Below are positions 34,630 to 42,221 of a DNA stretch of 64,000 bases, piece by piece. Position 1 is the first letter of the stretch. Each line of letters starts with the position of its first letter. The DNA is from Streptomyces sp. NBC_01198. Lineage in GTDB: Bacteria > Actinomycetota > Actinomycetes > Streptomycetales > Streptomycetaceae. Under the pieces are notes generated by a model. It had not been told where the DNA came from, searched no databases, and saw only the letters and a list, made by a program, of their open reading frames with translations. The position numbers and the translations under genes were made by a program. The stretch covers positions 5,418,501-5,482,500 of the forward strand of contig NZ_CP108568.1 in assembly GCF_036010485.1 (NCBI RefSeq). The letters run 5' to 3'.

Positions 34630-34776
34630 TCAAGCTCCCCGGGTATCGCCCCGGCGACGCGTTCCGGACCGTCCCCCAAGACAGTCCGACCTACAGCCCC
34701 CCACCGGCTCCACCGGGAGCGCGGTGCTCAAGACATAAGACCCGCCAACCACTGTAATGGTTACGTTCTCCGCCAT
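34630..34776 (-). CDS. Candidate 48-aa small protein (or small RNA) between gltA and SDR
   Basis: The frame begins MAENVTITVVGGSYVLSTAL and ends with an Arg/Gly-rich tail; a Cys pair (GGCRSDCLGG) lies in the middle. The stop is 1 nt from an intrinsic terminator with a T tract on the same strand. A possible -10 (TAGCCT) lies about 40 bp upstream of the ATG. The ribosome site is poor. Taken together there is good evidence for a minus-strand transcript here, and less for translation: it may be a small RNA. The unusual amino-acid content of the tail argues against a long-conserved protein. Confidence 0.35.
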   Translation of the reverse strand: MAENVTITVVGGSYVLSTALPVEPVGGCRSDCLGGRSGTRRRGDTRGA

Positions 34777-34880
34777 GTGATCTACGTCTCTTCGCGAAGG
34801 CTGTTTTCGCAGGCTACCCCGCTCGCGTCCGGTTCGGGGGGATCCCGTAGCGTGCTGTCTCTTCCTGAGGGGCGGAGCAG

Positions 34881-35630
34881 ATGGCACAGAGCACGGCAGC
34901 GGTGCGCAACATCGTCGTGACCGGTGGCGGCACCGGCATCGGACGGGCTGTGTCACTGCGGTTCGCCGAGGACGGCCACCGGGTCACGATCGTGGGCCGC
35001 CGCCGCGAGGTGCTCCATGCGACCGTTGAGCAGATCAGGGCCGAGCACGGCCTGGACATCACCCCGGTGGTCTGCGACCTGGCGGACCCCGACGACGTCG
35101 AGGCGGCGCTGTCCCAGCTGCCGGACCGGGTGGACGTGCTGGTGAACAACGCGGGCAGCCGCGAGCTGGCCGTCGGAGCGGGACCGCACGGGGTGCTGGC
35201 GCGCTGGCGCGGGGACTTCGAGCGCAACGTGCTCACCGCCGTGCTGATCACCGAGTCGCTCCGTGACCGCTTCAGCACCGACAGCGGCCGGGTGGTGACG
35301 GTGACCTCGGTGGCCGCCCTGCGCGGCGGCGGTTCGTACGGGGCCTCGAAGGCCGCACTGCACGCCTGGAACCACTCGCTGGCCGCGCAGCTCGGCCCGC
35401 AGGGCGTGACCTGCAACATCGTGGCGCCCGGCACGGTCGCCGGCACCGAGTTCTTCGGCTCGCGGCTCAATGACGCCGAGTTGACCCGGCGGGCCGGCCG
35501 GACACTGGTGGGACGCGTCGGTCACCCGGCCGACGTGGCCGCCGCGGTGGTCTTCCTCGCGTCGCCCGAGGCGGGTTTCATCACCGGGGAGATCCTGCAG
35601 TGCAACGGCGGCGAACTCCTCGGCCGCTGA
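34881..35630 (+). CDS. SDR-family oxidoreductase
   Basis: A classical short-chain dehydrogenase/reductase of 249 aa. Cofactor loop TGGGTGIGRAVS, the NNAG motif (VLVNNAGSREL), and the catalytic Ser-Tyr-Lys set in VTSVAALRGGGSYGASKAAL. The Arg-rich segment after strand 2 (VGRRREVLH) suggests NADP(H) preference. C-terminal GHPADVAAAVVFLASPEAGFITGEILQCNGGELL is typical of FabG-like members. A small GC hairpin terminator follows. Substrate cannot be inferred. Confidence 0.92.
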   Translation: MAQSTAAVRNIVVTGGGTGIGRAVSLRFAEDGHRVTIVGRRREVLHATVEQIRAEHGLDITPVVCDLADPDDVEAALSQLPDRVDVLVNNAGSRELAVGAGPHGVLARWRGDFERNVLTAVLITESLRDRFSTDSGRVVTVTSVAALRGGGSYGASKAALHAWNHSLAAQLGPQGVTCNIVAPGTVAGTEFFGSRLNDAELTRRAGRTLVGRVGHPADVAAAVVFLASPEAGFITGEILQCNGGELLGR

Positions 35631-35654
35631 ACTCCCCTTCCGGCGTGGTGTATC

Positions 35655-35675
35655 CCGCGGGCGTGACCCCCGCGG
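35655..35675 (+). terminator. Short GC hairpin after the SDR gene
   Basis: CCGCGGG / CCCGCGG, 7 bp perfect, 7-nt loop, 24 nt after the SDR stop; no T tract. Confidence 0.55.
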
Positions 35676-35687
35676 CGGGCCGTACTA

Positions 35688-35717
35688 CCTGAGGAGTAGC
35701 CCCGCTGAAACCTCAGG
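35688..35717. promoter_or_regulatory. Inverted repeat upstream of dedA
   Basis: CCTGAGG / CCTCAGG, 7 bp perfect, 16-nt spacer, about 100 bp upstream of the DedA start. May be an operator; ends 102 bp before the ATG. Confidence 0.35.
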
Positions 35718-35818
35718 ATGACCTTTCCGGCGAATCGGTGGAAGCGAGGTCAACCCGCTTGCCGTCCCCGCGCACCGCTGTCAGCGTTGTGTAAAGGGGA
35801 GGGAAGAGGGGCGGTGGG

Positions 35819-36628
35819 ATGGACGTTGCACTGAGTGTGTCGGCACTTGACTTCACCTCCGGACTCGCCGAGCACCTGCGGGGTGGACACGTCATCTGGG
35901 CGTACGCGCTGCTGGCCGCGACGACGGCCCCGCCGCTCGTGCCCAACTCGGTGCTGCTCGTGACCGGCGGCGTGATGGCCGCGGAAGGTCACCTCAATCT
36001 CGCACTCGTCCTGCTCGTGGTGGCCGGCAGCGCTGTGCTCGGCGATCTGGTGATGCACCGGACCGGCCGGGCGCTGAGCAGCCGGGTGCTGAACCGCATG
36101 CACCGCAGGCCACGCCGCGAGGCCCTGCTCAGGTGGGCCGCGCTGCGCATACAGCGCCATGGCGTGCCGTTCGTGATCGGTGTGCGGTTCCTGCCGAGCG
36201 GCCGGGTGATCGGCGGCCTGGCGGCCGGGATCATGCGATATCCCGCCCGCCGCTACGCGATCGGCGCCGGGGTGGCCGAGGCGGTCTGGGCCTCGTATTC
36301 GGTCGGCGCCGGCTACATCAGCGGGCGGGCGGCCTCGAACTCCTTCTACGCCCTCTCCCTGGGGCTCGGGATATCCCTGCTGGTGGCCGGGATCGGCATG
36401 GCCGCGCAATGGGCCTCACGGGCCAGGGAACGCCGTCAGGGGGCCGGTACGACGCGACCCTCGGCCGTGGTGGCGGCGTCGATGGCCGGCGAGGGCGCCC
36501 CACCGTCCGCCGCGGGACCGCCCGCGTCGCCGGGCAAGGGCGGCGTACCGACGATCGGACCGCCCGCGGCGTCCAGGGAAGGCAAGGACGGATCGTTCAG
36601 CTGCTCGTCGGCCTGGCGCGAGAAGTAG
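35819..36628 (+). CDS. DedA-family membrane protein
   Basis: 269 aa, inner membrane. Hydrophobic segments lie near residues 25-45, 57-75, 110-135, 140-160 and 170-195. The family motif is in GVRFLPSGRVIGGLAAGIMRYPARRYAIGA, with the conserved Phe/Arg region before a re-entrant helix. The C-terminal 70 residues are a hydrophilic Gly/Pro/Ala tail absent from most DedA proteins. DedA proteins are implicated in lipid carrier or phospholipid flipping. ATG at 35819 behind GGAAGAGGGG. Its 3' end overlaps the remnant tetR on the other strand by 32 bp. Confidence 0.87.
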   Translation: MDVALSVSALDFTSGLAEHLRGGHVIWAYALLAATTAPPLVPNSVLLVTGGVMAAEGHLNLALVLLVVAGSAVLGDLVMHRTGRALSSRVLNRMHRRPRREALLRWAALRIQRHGVPFVIGVRFLPSGRVIGGLAAGIMRYPARRYAIGAGVAEAVWASYSVGAGYISGRAASNSFYALSLGLGISLLVAGIGMAAQWASRARERRQGAGTTRPSAVVAASMAGEGAPPSAAGPPASPGKGGVPTIGPPAASREGKDGSFSCSSAWREK

Positions 36629-37030
36629 TAGCCGCGGCCGGCGCTCCGCCGGCGCTGCGGGTGTGCTCCGTCCGCTGGTCCGCCGCCGCGCGATCCGCCT
36701 GAGCCGCGGCGATGAGCGCGTGGGCCGCGGAGGTCTCCGCCTCCCCTATCGTAACGGGCCCGGTGCCGACGCAGGGCGCGAGATAGCGGTAGAGCATGCT
36801 CTTCATCTCCACCGCGTACGCGGCGCGCATCTCCCCCTCGCTCTGCACCACCAGGTCGAGGGCGCCCTTGAACACCGTGAAGGACATCTCCGCTATCGCG
36901 GTGCGCTCGACGACCGACAGCGACGGCCGGCACAGGGCGAGCATCCACGCCACGCCGTCGTGCAGCGTCGCGTGCAGTGTGTGGTGCTCCTCGGCGACCT
37001 TCCCCGGCGCGTCGGGCCCCTTGACCGGCT
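36597..37030 (-). pseudogene. TetR-family regulator remnant (N-terminal DNA-binding domain deleted)
   Basis: About 145 codons remain. The protein part (KGPDAPGKVAEEHHTLHATL, then AIAEMSFTVFKGALDLVVQS and a MLYRYLAP-like end) reads as the C-terminal ligand-binding helices of a TetR regulator. No helix-turn-helix precedes it: going upstream the frame hits a TGA at 37038-37040, exactly where an MMPL transporter fragment begins on the other strand. A GTG at 36953 could start a 118-aa product but without DNA-binding function. TetR-MMPL divergent pairs are common, so this is best read as half of such a pair after a deletion. Confidence 0.65.
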
Positions 37031-37333
37031 GCCGCGATCATCCTGGCGGTGGTGATGGTCGCCGTCGGCATGTCCCGGGTGACCAACACCAAGATACTGG
37101 GGCTGGGCATCGCCCTGGCGGTGCTGATGGACGCCATGGTGATCCGGACGCTGCTGGTCCCCGCGGCGATGCGGTTGACGGGCCGGGCCACCTGGTGGGC
37201 GCCGCCCATGCTGCGCGGATTCCACGACAGGTTCGGCATATCCGAGGCCGGCGGTTCGCGGCCACCCGCGACGGCGGTGGGGGCCCCGCGCTCCGGCGGG
37301 CAGCGGGACCCCGAGCAGGCCGGCAGGACATGA
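37031..37333 (+). pseudogene. MMPL-family transporter remnant (C-terminal end only)
   Basis: The frame from about 37025 reads as the last transmembrane helices of an MMPL/RND lipid exporter: AAAIILAVVMVAVGMSR, then TKILGLGIALAVLMDAMVIR and the closing LTGRATWWAP and LRGFHDRFG, all near-diagnostic for the MMPL C-terminus. A normal MMPL protein is above 700 aa; only about 100 remain and an in-frame TGA sits at 37022-37024. No ribosome site precedes it. It abuts the tetR remnant back to back. Confidence 0.8.
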
Positions 37334-37336
37334 CGG

Positions 37337-37540
37337 TCAGTCCGGATCCCGGCGGCCGCGGTTCCCCGGCCGCCGGGCGCTCCACGTCCTGATGGTGTCG
37401 GCGTACCAGTAGGGCTTACCCCCTTCCACCCGGTCGGGATCGGGCAAGTGCCCGTGCTTGCGGTAGGAGCGCACGGTGTCGACCTGCACGCGGATATGTG
37501 CCGCGATGTCCGCGTACGACCACAGGGTCCGGTCCGTCAT
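37337..37540 (-). CDS. Small helix-turn-helix protein (MerR/excisionase-like HTH)
   Basis: 67 aa from the ATG at 37540, which has GGAGG 8 nt upstream. The whole protein is one winged HTH of the MerR/AlpA type: TLWSYADIAAHIRVQVDTVRSYRKHG, then the wing HLPDPDRVEGGKPYWYADTIRTW. It has no effector domain. Similar lone HTH proteins act as excisionases or as small developmental regulators; no integrase is nearby, so an excisionase role is unlikely. It lies against the deletion scar, whose right end is 4 bp from its stop. Upstream there are short repeats around GTGACA that could be its own site. Confidence 0.8.
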   Translation of the reverse strand: MTDRTLWSYADIAAHIRVQVDTVRSYRKHGHLPDPDRVEGGKPYWYADTIRTWSARRPGNRGRRDPD

Positions 37541-37687
37541 GTCTGGTACCTCCGAGCGCTGGTGACTGACTGTCAGCACACTCGTCCGGTCAACGAAAGG
37601 TACCCGAGCGCCGCATGGGCTTGTTGATCGTCTGTGACAGGGAACCCGCGTAACGGTGACAAATGTCGCGAACGGGTAACACGGCGG

Positions 37688-38539
37688 TCAACTGGCGGCG
37701 CGCCCTGAGGAGACGACGTGGAGGAGATGCCCGGCGGTGGCCGTCATCGCGTCCCGGGCCTGGCGCAGATAGCGGCGCGGATCGACCACGGCCGGGTCGG
37801 CGGACAGCTGCTCACGGACGGCGGAGGTGAAGGCGATATTGAGAGCCGTGCCTATGTTGATCTTCACCATGCCGGCCGCGACCGCCTGCCGCAGTTCGTC
37901 GTCGGGCACACCGGAGGAGCCGTGCAGCACCAGGGGTATGGCGACGGCGGCCCGCAGCCGGGCGATCAGGGCGTGGTCGAGGCGGGCGGTGCGCAGGGTC
38001 ATCGCGTGCGAGCTGCCCACCGCGACCGCGAGCGCGTCCACCCCGGTGGCCGCGGCGAAGGCGGCGGCCTGGTCCGGATCGGTCCGCACGCCCGGGGCAT
38101 GGGCACCGTCCTTGCCGCCGACCGCGCCCAGTTCGGCCTCCACCCACACCCCGTGGGAGTGGGCCCAGGCGGAGATCCGGGCGGTGGCCCGCACATTCTG
38201 CTCGTAGGGCAGCACCGAGGCGTCGTACATTACGGACGACACCCCGGCGGCCACGCCGGATCGCAGCAGATCCTCGTCCTGGACGTGGTCCAGGTGGACG
38301 GCGACCGGTACGGCGGCGGCGTCGGCCAGGGCGACCGCGGCGGCGAGTATCGGTGCCGGGCGGCCGCTGTGGAAGGCCACCGCGTTCTCGCTGATCTGCA
38401 GGATCACCGGCTGCCCGGCGGCCTCGGCGGCGGCGGTGATCGCCTCCGCGTGCTCCAGGGTGATGACGTTGAACGCGGCGACGCCGTGGCCCGCCGCGTG
38501 GGCGGCGCTGACCAGGTCGGCGGTGGTGGTGGCGGTCAT
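37688..38539 (-). CDS. Class II bisphosphate aldolase (tagatose/fructose-bisphosphate, KbaY/GatY type)
   Basis: A zinc aldolase of 283 aa. Metal-binding and catalytic parts are seen in VHLDHVQDEDLL (the Asp/His pair), VEAELGAVGGKDG, and LVLHGSSGVPDDELRQAVAAGMVKINIGTALN, the phosphate-binding GxSG and NIxT loops. Domain order and length fit the GatY/KbaY class. Starts at ATG 38539, 37 bp after the SIS-protein stop, behind GAGGGA, so the two form an operon. With an AgaS-like isomerase upstream, the likely pathway is amino-sugar (galactosamine-type) or tagatose-6-phosphate breakdown; kinase and permease genes are absent here. Confidence 0.9.
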   Translation of the reverse strand: MTATTTADLVSAAHAAGHGVAAFNVITLEHAEAITAAAEAAGQPVILQISENAVAFHSGRPAPILAAAVALADAAAVPVAVHLDHVQDEDLLRSGVAAGVSSVMYDASVLPYEQNVRATARISAWAHSHGVWVEAELGAVGGKDGAHAPGVRTDPDQAAAFAAATGVDALAVAVGSSHAMTLRTARLDHALIARLRAAVAIPLVLHGSSGVPDDELRQAVAAGMVKINIGTALNIAFTSAVREQLSADPAVVDPRRYLRQARDAMTATAGHLLHVVSSGRAAS

Positions 38540-38576
38540 GCGGTCCCTCGGATTCGTGGATGCGGCGGGGCCGGGG

Positions 38577-39467
38577 TCAGCCGAGGACGACCGAGCGGGT
38601 GAGATTGCGCGGGCGGTCCGGGTCCAGGCCCTCGTGCTCGGCGACGGCGACCGCGAGTCGTTGCGCGCGCACCAGATCGGCCAGCGGGTCGAGTTCGGGG
38701 CGGGATTCCAGTGTGCCGCCTGCCGCGGCGATGTCGTCGGCCAGCCCGGCCGGCAGGGCGCCGAAGGCCCAGACGGTCCGGCCGGGGCCGGTGATGCTGA
38801 TCGGCCCGTGGCGGTACTCCATCGCCGGGTAGCTCTCGGTCCAGGCACCCGCGGCCTCGCGCATCTTGAGGGCCGCCTCCTGGGCCAGCCCGTAGGTCCA
38901 GCCGGTGCCGAGGAAGGTGGTCTGCTCGGCGGCGGGCAACGACTCCGGGAGGGCGGCGGTCACCGCGCTGCGGGCGTCGGCGACGGCGGCGGTGAGGTCG
39001 TGGCCCAGGTGGGCGCGGAGCAGTGCGAGCGTCGTGGTGGCGAATCGGGTCTGCACGACGGAGCGTTCGTCCGCGAAGTCCAGCACGACCAGTTCGTCCG
39101 CGGCCTGCTGCACCGGCGTGTGCGGATCGGCGGTGATGGCGACGACCGGAGTACCGGCGGCCCGCAGGCGGGCGCCGGCCCGCAGCACTTCGGTGGTGGT
39201 GCCCGAGCGGGTGATGGCCAGCACGCGGTCGTAGGCACGTGCGGAGGGGAACTCGGACGCGGCGAAGGCGTCCGTGACGCCGTGTCCGGCCTGCTCGCGC
39301 AGCGCCGCGTAGGACTGGGCCATGAACCAGGACGTACCGCAGCCGATGACCGCCACGCGCTCGCCCCGGTGGGGCAGCCGGCCGGCCGCCGCGGTGGCGA
39401 TGTCCGCCGCCCGCAGCCAGCAGTCGGGCTGGGACGCGATTTCGGCAGTGGTCAACGAGACGGGCAT
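38577..39467 (-). CDS. SIS-domain sugar isomerase/deaminase (AgaS/GlmS-C like)
   Basis: 296 aa with two SIS domains like the GlmS isomerase half: VAVIGCGTSWFMAQSYAAL, AITRSGTTTEVLRAGARL, GTGWTYGLAQEAALKMREA, then YRHGPISITGPG and the end DPDRPRNLTRSVVLG. The C-terminal PRNLxxSV motif is shared with GlmS. There is no glutaminase domain. AgaS-type enzymes deaminate and isomerise galactosamine-6-phosphate to tagatose-6-phosphate; the aldolase gene downstream agrees. First gene of the operon, with a palindromic candidate operator about 100 bp upstream. Confidence 0.87.
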   Translation of the reverse strand: MPVSLTTAEIASQPDCWLRAADIATAAAGRLPHRGERVAVIGCGTSWFMAQSYAALREQAGHGVTDAFAASEFPSARAYDRVLAITRSGTTTEVLRAGARLRAAGTPVVAITADPHTPVQQAADELVVLDFADERSVVQTRFATTTLALLRAHLGHDLTAAVADARSAVTAALPESLPAAEQTTFLGTGWTYGLAQEAALKMREAAGAWTESYPAMEYRHGPISITGPGRTVWAFGALPAGLADDIAAAGGTLESRPELDPLADLVRAQRLAVAVAEHEGLDPDRPRNLTRSVVLG

Positions 39468-39786
39468 GCGGGCTCCTCGATGCGGGAGGGGGCGGTGCCG
39501 ACCGGCCCCGGGCGGGGTGTCCCGTGCAGTGTAGGTGAGCAGTCCTGCGCGAAACCACCCCTGAATGAGCAGAAACGCTCATAGAATCGGCTGGGCGGCA
39601 AAGCTCAGTCCGTTCCCGTGCGGGGGACGAAACGCCGTTCCACCGGTGCGGGGGTGCGCCGGGTGGGCAGTATGGAGGCGCACGCGCTCCCCTGGGGCAC
39701 CCGGGCGCGACGGCGTGCCGCAGGCGGCGGACGGACGTTCACCACGGCCGTGCCGCGGGCGACCAGACCACCGAGGAGATCCGCTG
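39468..39786. other. Divergent promoter region between SIS operon and dienelactone hydrolase
   Basis: 319 bp with no supported gene. Holds the palindrome at 39565-39582. The right half is ordinary GC-rich leader sequence; I see no clear -10/-35 pair. Confidence 0.6.
39565..39582 (-). promoter_or_regulatory. Candidate operator of the SIS-aldolase operon
   Basis: ATGAGC-AGAAAC-GCTCAT, a perfect 6-bp inverted repeat with 6-bp spacer, in a locally AT-richer segment 98 bp upstream of the SIS gene. The shape fits a DeoR- or GntR-type site but no such regulator lies beside it. Confidence 0.45.
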
Positions 39787-40602
39787 ATGACCGGCTCCGC
39801 ACCCACCTCCGACCTGACCGGCTGGCGCCGCACCCCGTTCACCGCCGGCGGCTTGACCCACGACACGTACGAGAAGGGCGCGGGACCGGGGGTGGTGCTG
39901 GTCCCCGAGGTCCCCGGCATGACGCCGGAGACGCTGGGCCTTGCGGATCACCTGGTCGACGAGGGCTTCACCGTCGTGATGCCGTCCCCGTTCGGCGTGC
40001 CCGGGCGCAAGCTGAGCGCCGGCTACGTGGCCGCGACCTTCGCCAGGCTGTGCGTGTCCGCGGAGTTCCGGGCCTTCGCCACCGGCGCGCACCGCCCGTT
40101 CGCCGACTACCTGAGGGCGCTGGCCAGGGACTTGGCGGCCCGCACGCCGGGAGGCGGGGTCGGCGTCATCGGTATGTGCTTCACCGGCGGCTTCGCGCTG
40201 GCCGCCGCCGTCGACGACGTGGTGCTCGCCCCCGTGCTGAGCCAGCCCGCGCTGCCCTTCCCGGTGGGCGGGAAGCGGGCCGCGGACCCGGGCGTGTCGC
40301 CGGAGGAGCTGGACTCCGTGGTCGTCCGCACCCAGGAGTCGGGCCTGTGCCTGCTCGGCCTGCGGTTCAGCGAGGACAAGGCGGCCACGCGCGACCGCTT
40401 CGCGACGCTGCGCCGCAGCCTCGGTGCGGCCTTCGAAGTGATCGAGCTTGACTCGTCCAAGGGCAACGCCGGGGGCTTCAAGAGCAGCGCGCACTCCGTG
40501 CTGACGGCGGAGGTGAGGGACACCCCCGTGCACCCCGCGCTGGCCGCCCGTGAGCGGGTGGTGGCGTTCCTGCGCGAGCGCCTGGCGCCCGCGGCCGGAT
40601 GA
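39787..40602 (+). CDS. Dienelactone hydrolase family protein
   Basis: An alpha/beta hydrolase of 271 aa. The Cys nucleophile elbow is in GVGVIGMCFTGGFALA (GxCxGG, the dienelactone hydrolase type). PGVVLVPEVPGMTP forms the oxyanion region with its Glu, and a His near the C-terminal SSAHSVL may complete the triad. The expected Asp triad residue is not obvious by eye. ATG at 39787 behind GAGGAG. Stands alone, convergent with MarR. Members of this large family act on varied esters and lactones; substrate unknown. Confidence 0.88.
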   Translation: MTGSAPTSDLTGWRRTPFTAGGLTHDTYEKGAGPGVVLVPEVPGMTPETLGLADHLVDEGFTVVMPSPFGVPGRKLSAGYVAATFARLCVSAEFRAFATGAHRPFADYLRALARDLAARTPGGGVGVIGMCFTGGFALAAAVDDVVLAPVLSQPALPFPVGGKRAADPGVSPEELDSVVVRTQESGLCLLGLRFSEDKAATRDRFATLRRSLGAAFEVIELDSSKGNAGGFKSSAHSVLTAEVRDTPVHPALAARERVVAFLRERLAPAAG

Positions 40603-40714
40603 CCGCCGCCGCCCTGCGCCGGCGGCCTCCGCCCGCCGTCCGACGCCCGCCGTCGCCCACGGACAGGACGGACCGCGGCGGGATGACGGCCGCGGGCCAC
40701 CCGGAGCGGGGGCG

Positions 40715-41215
40715 TCAGGTGTCGGCGAGCTCGTCGGTGGCGATCCGTCCGGCACGCGCGGTACGCAGCAGGAAGTCGGCGATCATGACCAGTTCGTCGT
40801 CGTCGTACTCGGCGCAGATTCCGTCGACCGCGCTGTTCAGCCCGGACAGGAGGTAGGTCACCTCGGCGGCTCGCTCCTTGACGACCTGGATGAGCACGGC
40901 ACGGCGGTCGGTCGGATTCGGCGTGCGGACCACCCAGTTGCCGCGTTCCAGCCGGTCGAGTACGCCCGTCAGGGTGGCGGGGTGCATGCCGGCGCGCTTG
41001 GCGAGCGCGGTGGGCCCGATCGGCCCGTACCGGCTGATCAGGTCCAGGCATTCGAGATCGGCGTCCCGCAGATCGAGATGCATGCCGATCTGGTGGTTCA
41101 GCAGCGCCAACTGGACGCTCAGATCGCGCAGCCCGTCCCTGATCCGGTGGGTCAGCCGTCTCCGCCGCCGCGCCGCCGACGCGGCCGAGGTGGCCCCGGG
41201 GAGTGTGGAATCCAT
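40715..41215 (-). CDS. MarR-family transcriptional regulator
   Basis: 166 aa. The winged helix is clear: LECLDLISRYGPIGPTALAKRAGMHPATLTGVLDRLERGNWVVRTPNPTDRRAVLIQV, where DRR in the wing is the family hallmark. The ATG at 41215 is preferred over the TTG two codons earlier. GAGGA lies upstream. The gene is isolated: the neighbouring region (41216-41704) has no gene to be divergent with. Its targets are unknown. Confidence 0.9.
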   Translation of the reverse strand: MDSTLPGATSAASAARRRRRLTHRIRDGLRDLSVQLALLNHQIGMHLDLRDADLECLDLISRYGPIGPTALAKRAGMHPATLTGVLDRLERGNWVVRTPNPTDRRAVLIQVVKERAAEVTYLLSGLNSAVDGICAEYDDDELVMIADFLLRTARAGRIATDELADT

Positions 41216-41704
41216 ACGCAAACGATCCTCGCATCGATAGCACGCGGAGAGAGCAAACTACCCCATGGCGCGACACGACTGCCGGGCGGCCGTCGCTGTT
41301 CAGGCCGCCTTACCTGCGGTCCGGCAGAGGTGGCTACGGCGCACACCATCTCACAACCCCCTAAGCGACTCGTACGACTTCCGCAAAACCTCGCCGCCCC
41401 CGCGGACCAGTGTGGCGGGCGGGAGACACGAGGCTGCGGGTGCATTACATCTATCTCTCCTGGCGGGACGGGCATTCCGCCGGAGGGCGAGTGGTCGGGG
41501 TCGGCGGGCCGTCAGAAATTCGGCGGATGTTCGCCGGCCGGGCGCCGCAGGCGTGGCGGCCGGTGGGGGAGCGGTCCTTACACCGTCGCTACGCGGGTCC
41601 CGCTACATTCCAGCCGAGCCGTACTTTCGGCGGGTCGCGGTATCGGCGCAGGCGCCGATCGGCGGCGGCCGGTGTCCCCAGGCGGGTCATCGGTCGCACG
41701 AGAG
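41216..41704. other. Gene-poor region between marR and tRNA-Arg
   Basis: 489 bp. A frame on the plus strand starting at 41410 runs into the tRNA and has Arg-rich, non-protein-like composition; it is not supported. The local composition is mixed and slightly AT-richer around 41330-41460. No repeat, hairpin or attachment site was found. Confidence 0.6.
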
Positions 41705-41777
41705 CGCCCCCGGCAGGACTCGAACCTGCGGCCAAGCGCTTAGAAGGCGCCTGCTCTATCCGCTGAGCTACGGGGGC
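41705..41777 (-). tRNA. tRNA-Arg (TCT anticodon)
   Basis: On the minus strand the acceptor stem GCCCCCG pairs perfectly with CGGGGGC, discriminator G. D arm GCTCAGCGGATAGAGC, anticodon loop CTTCTAA (anticodon TCT, reading the rare codon AGA), T arm with GGTTCGAGTCC. CCA not encoded. Confidence 0.96.
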
Positions 41778-42221
41778 CGGACAGTGGCCGCGGCTGTCAT
41801 CGCCCCTGGCTGGTTCCGTGACCTGTACCGAGGTCAAGGATAGGGCGCCGCGTCCGTTCTGCCGTCTGCTTCAGCCGCGTGACACGTTGTGGAGGTTCGG
41901 TGAAGCGGTCCGATAATCGCAGGCAGGCGAGGAAGCCGCATCGCTTTTGACGGGTCGCAACACTGCTGTTGTGCACTCGTTATGCCGGTGGCTCGTTCTG
42001 GCCCCCGAGCACCATCCGACACCCGCGGACCAGCTGTTCCCCGGTGTTCCGCGCCCCTTCCCGCCTGCATTGCGCGGTCATTCCGCAGGCCCTCCGCGGC
42101 CTTCGGTGCGGCGCTCCGGGCGCCGTACCGGTCGCCGCCGGGTGGGCGTTATACGGGCTGAATGGGGCTAATTACCCGAAATGCGCTTCGTAAATGCTCC
42201 AATATGGGGCATTCTGCCGTT
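41778..42221 (+). other. Upstream region of the dynA-dynB operon
   Basis: 444 bp with no supported gene. The last 70 bp (about 42150-42221) are clearly AT-richer than the surroundings and probably hold the promoter. GACAC, the core of the WhiA site, occurs at 41881-41885 and 42018-42022; five-base matches are weak evidence alone. Confidence 0.5.

Noticed and set aside
41410..41766. Plus-strand frame before and into tRNA-Arg
   Set aside because: It runs through the tRNA gene, is Arg-rich without motifs and has no ribosome site.
41705..41777. tRNA-Arg or tRNA-His as an integration site of a mobile element
   Set aside because: No integrase and no second copy of either tRNA 3' end was found in the window.
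41881..42022. GACAC WhiA-type sites upstream of dynA
   Set aside because: Two five-base matches in 444 bp are near chance; regulation of dynAB by WhiA is plausible from the literature as I remember it, but not shown here.
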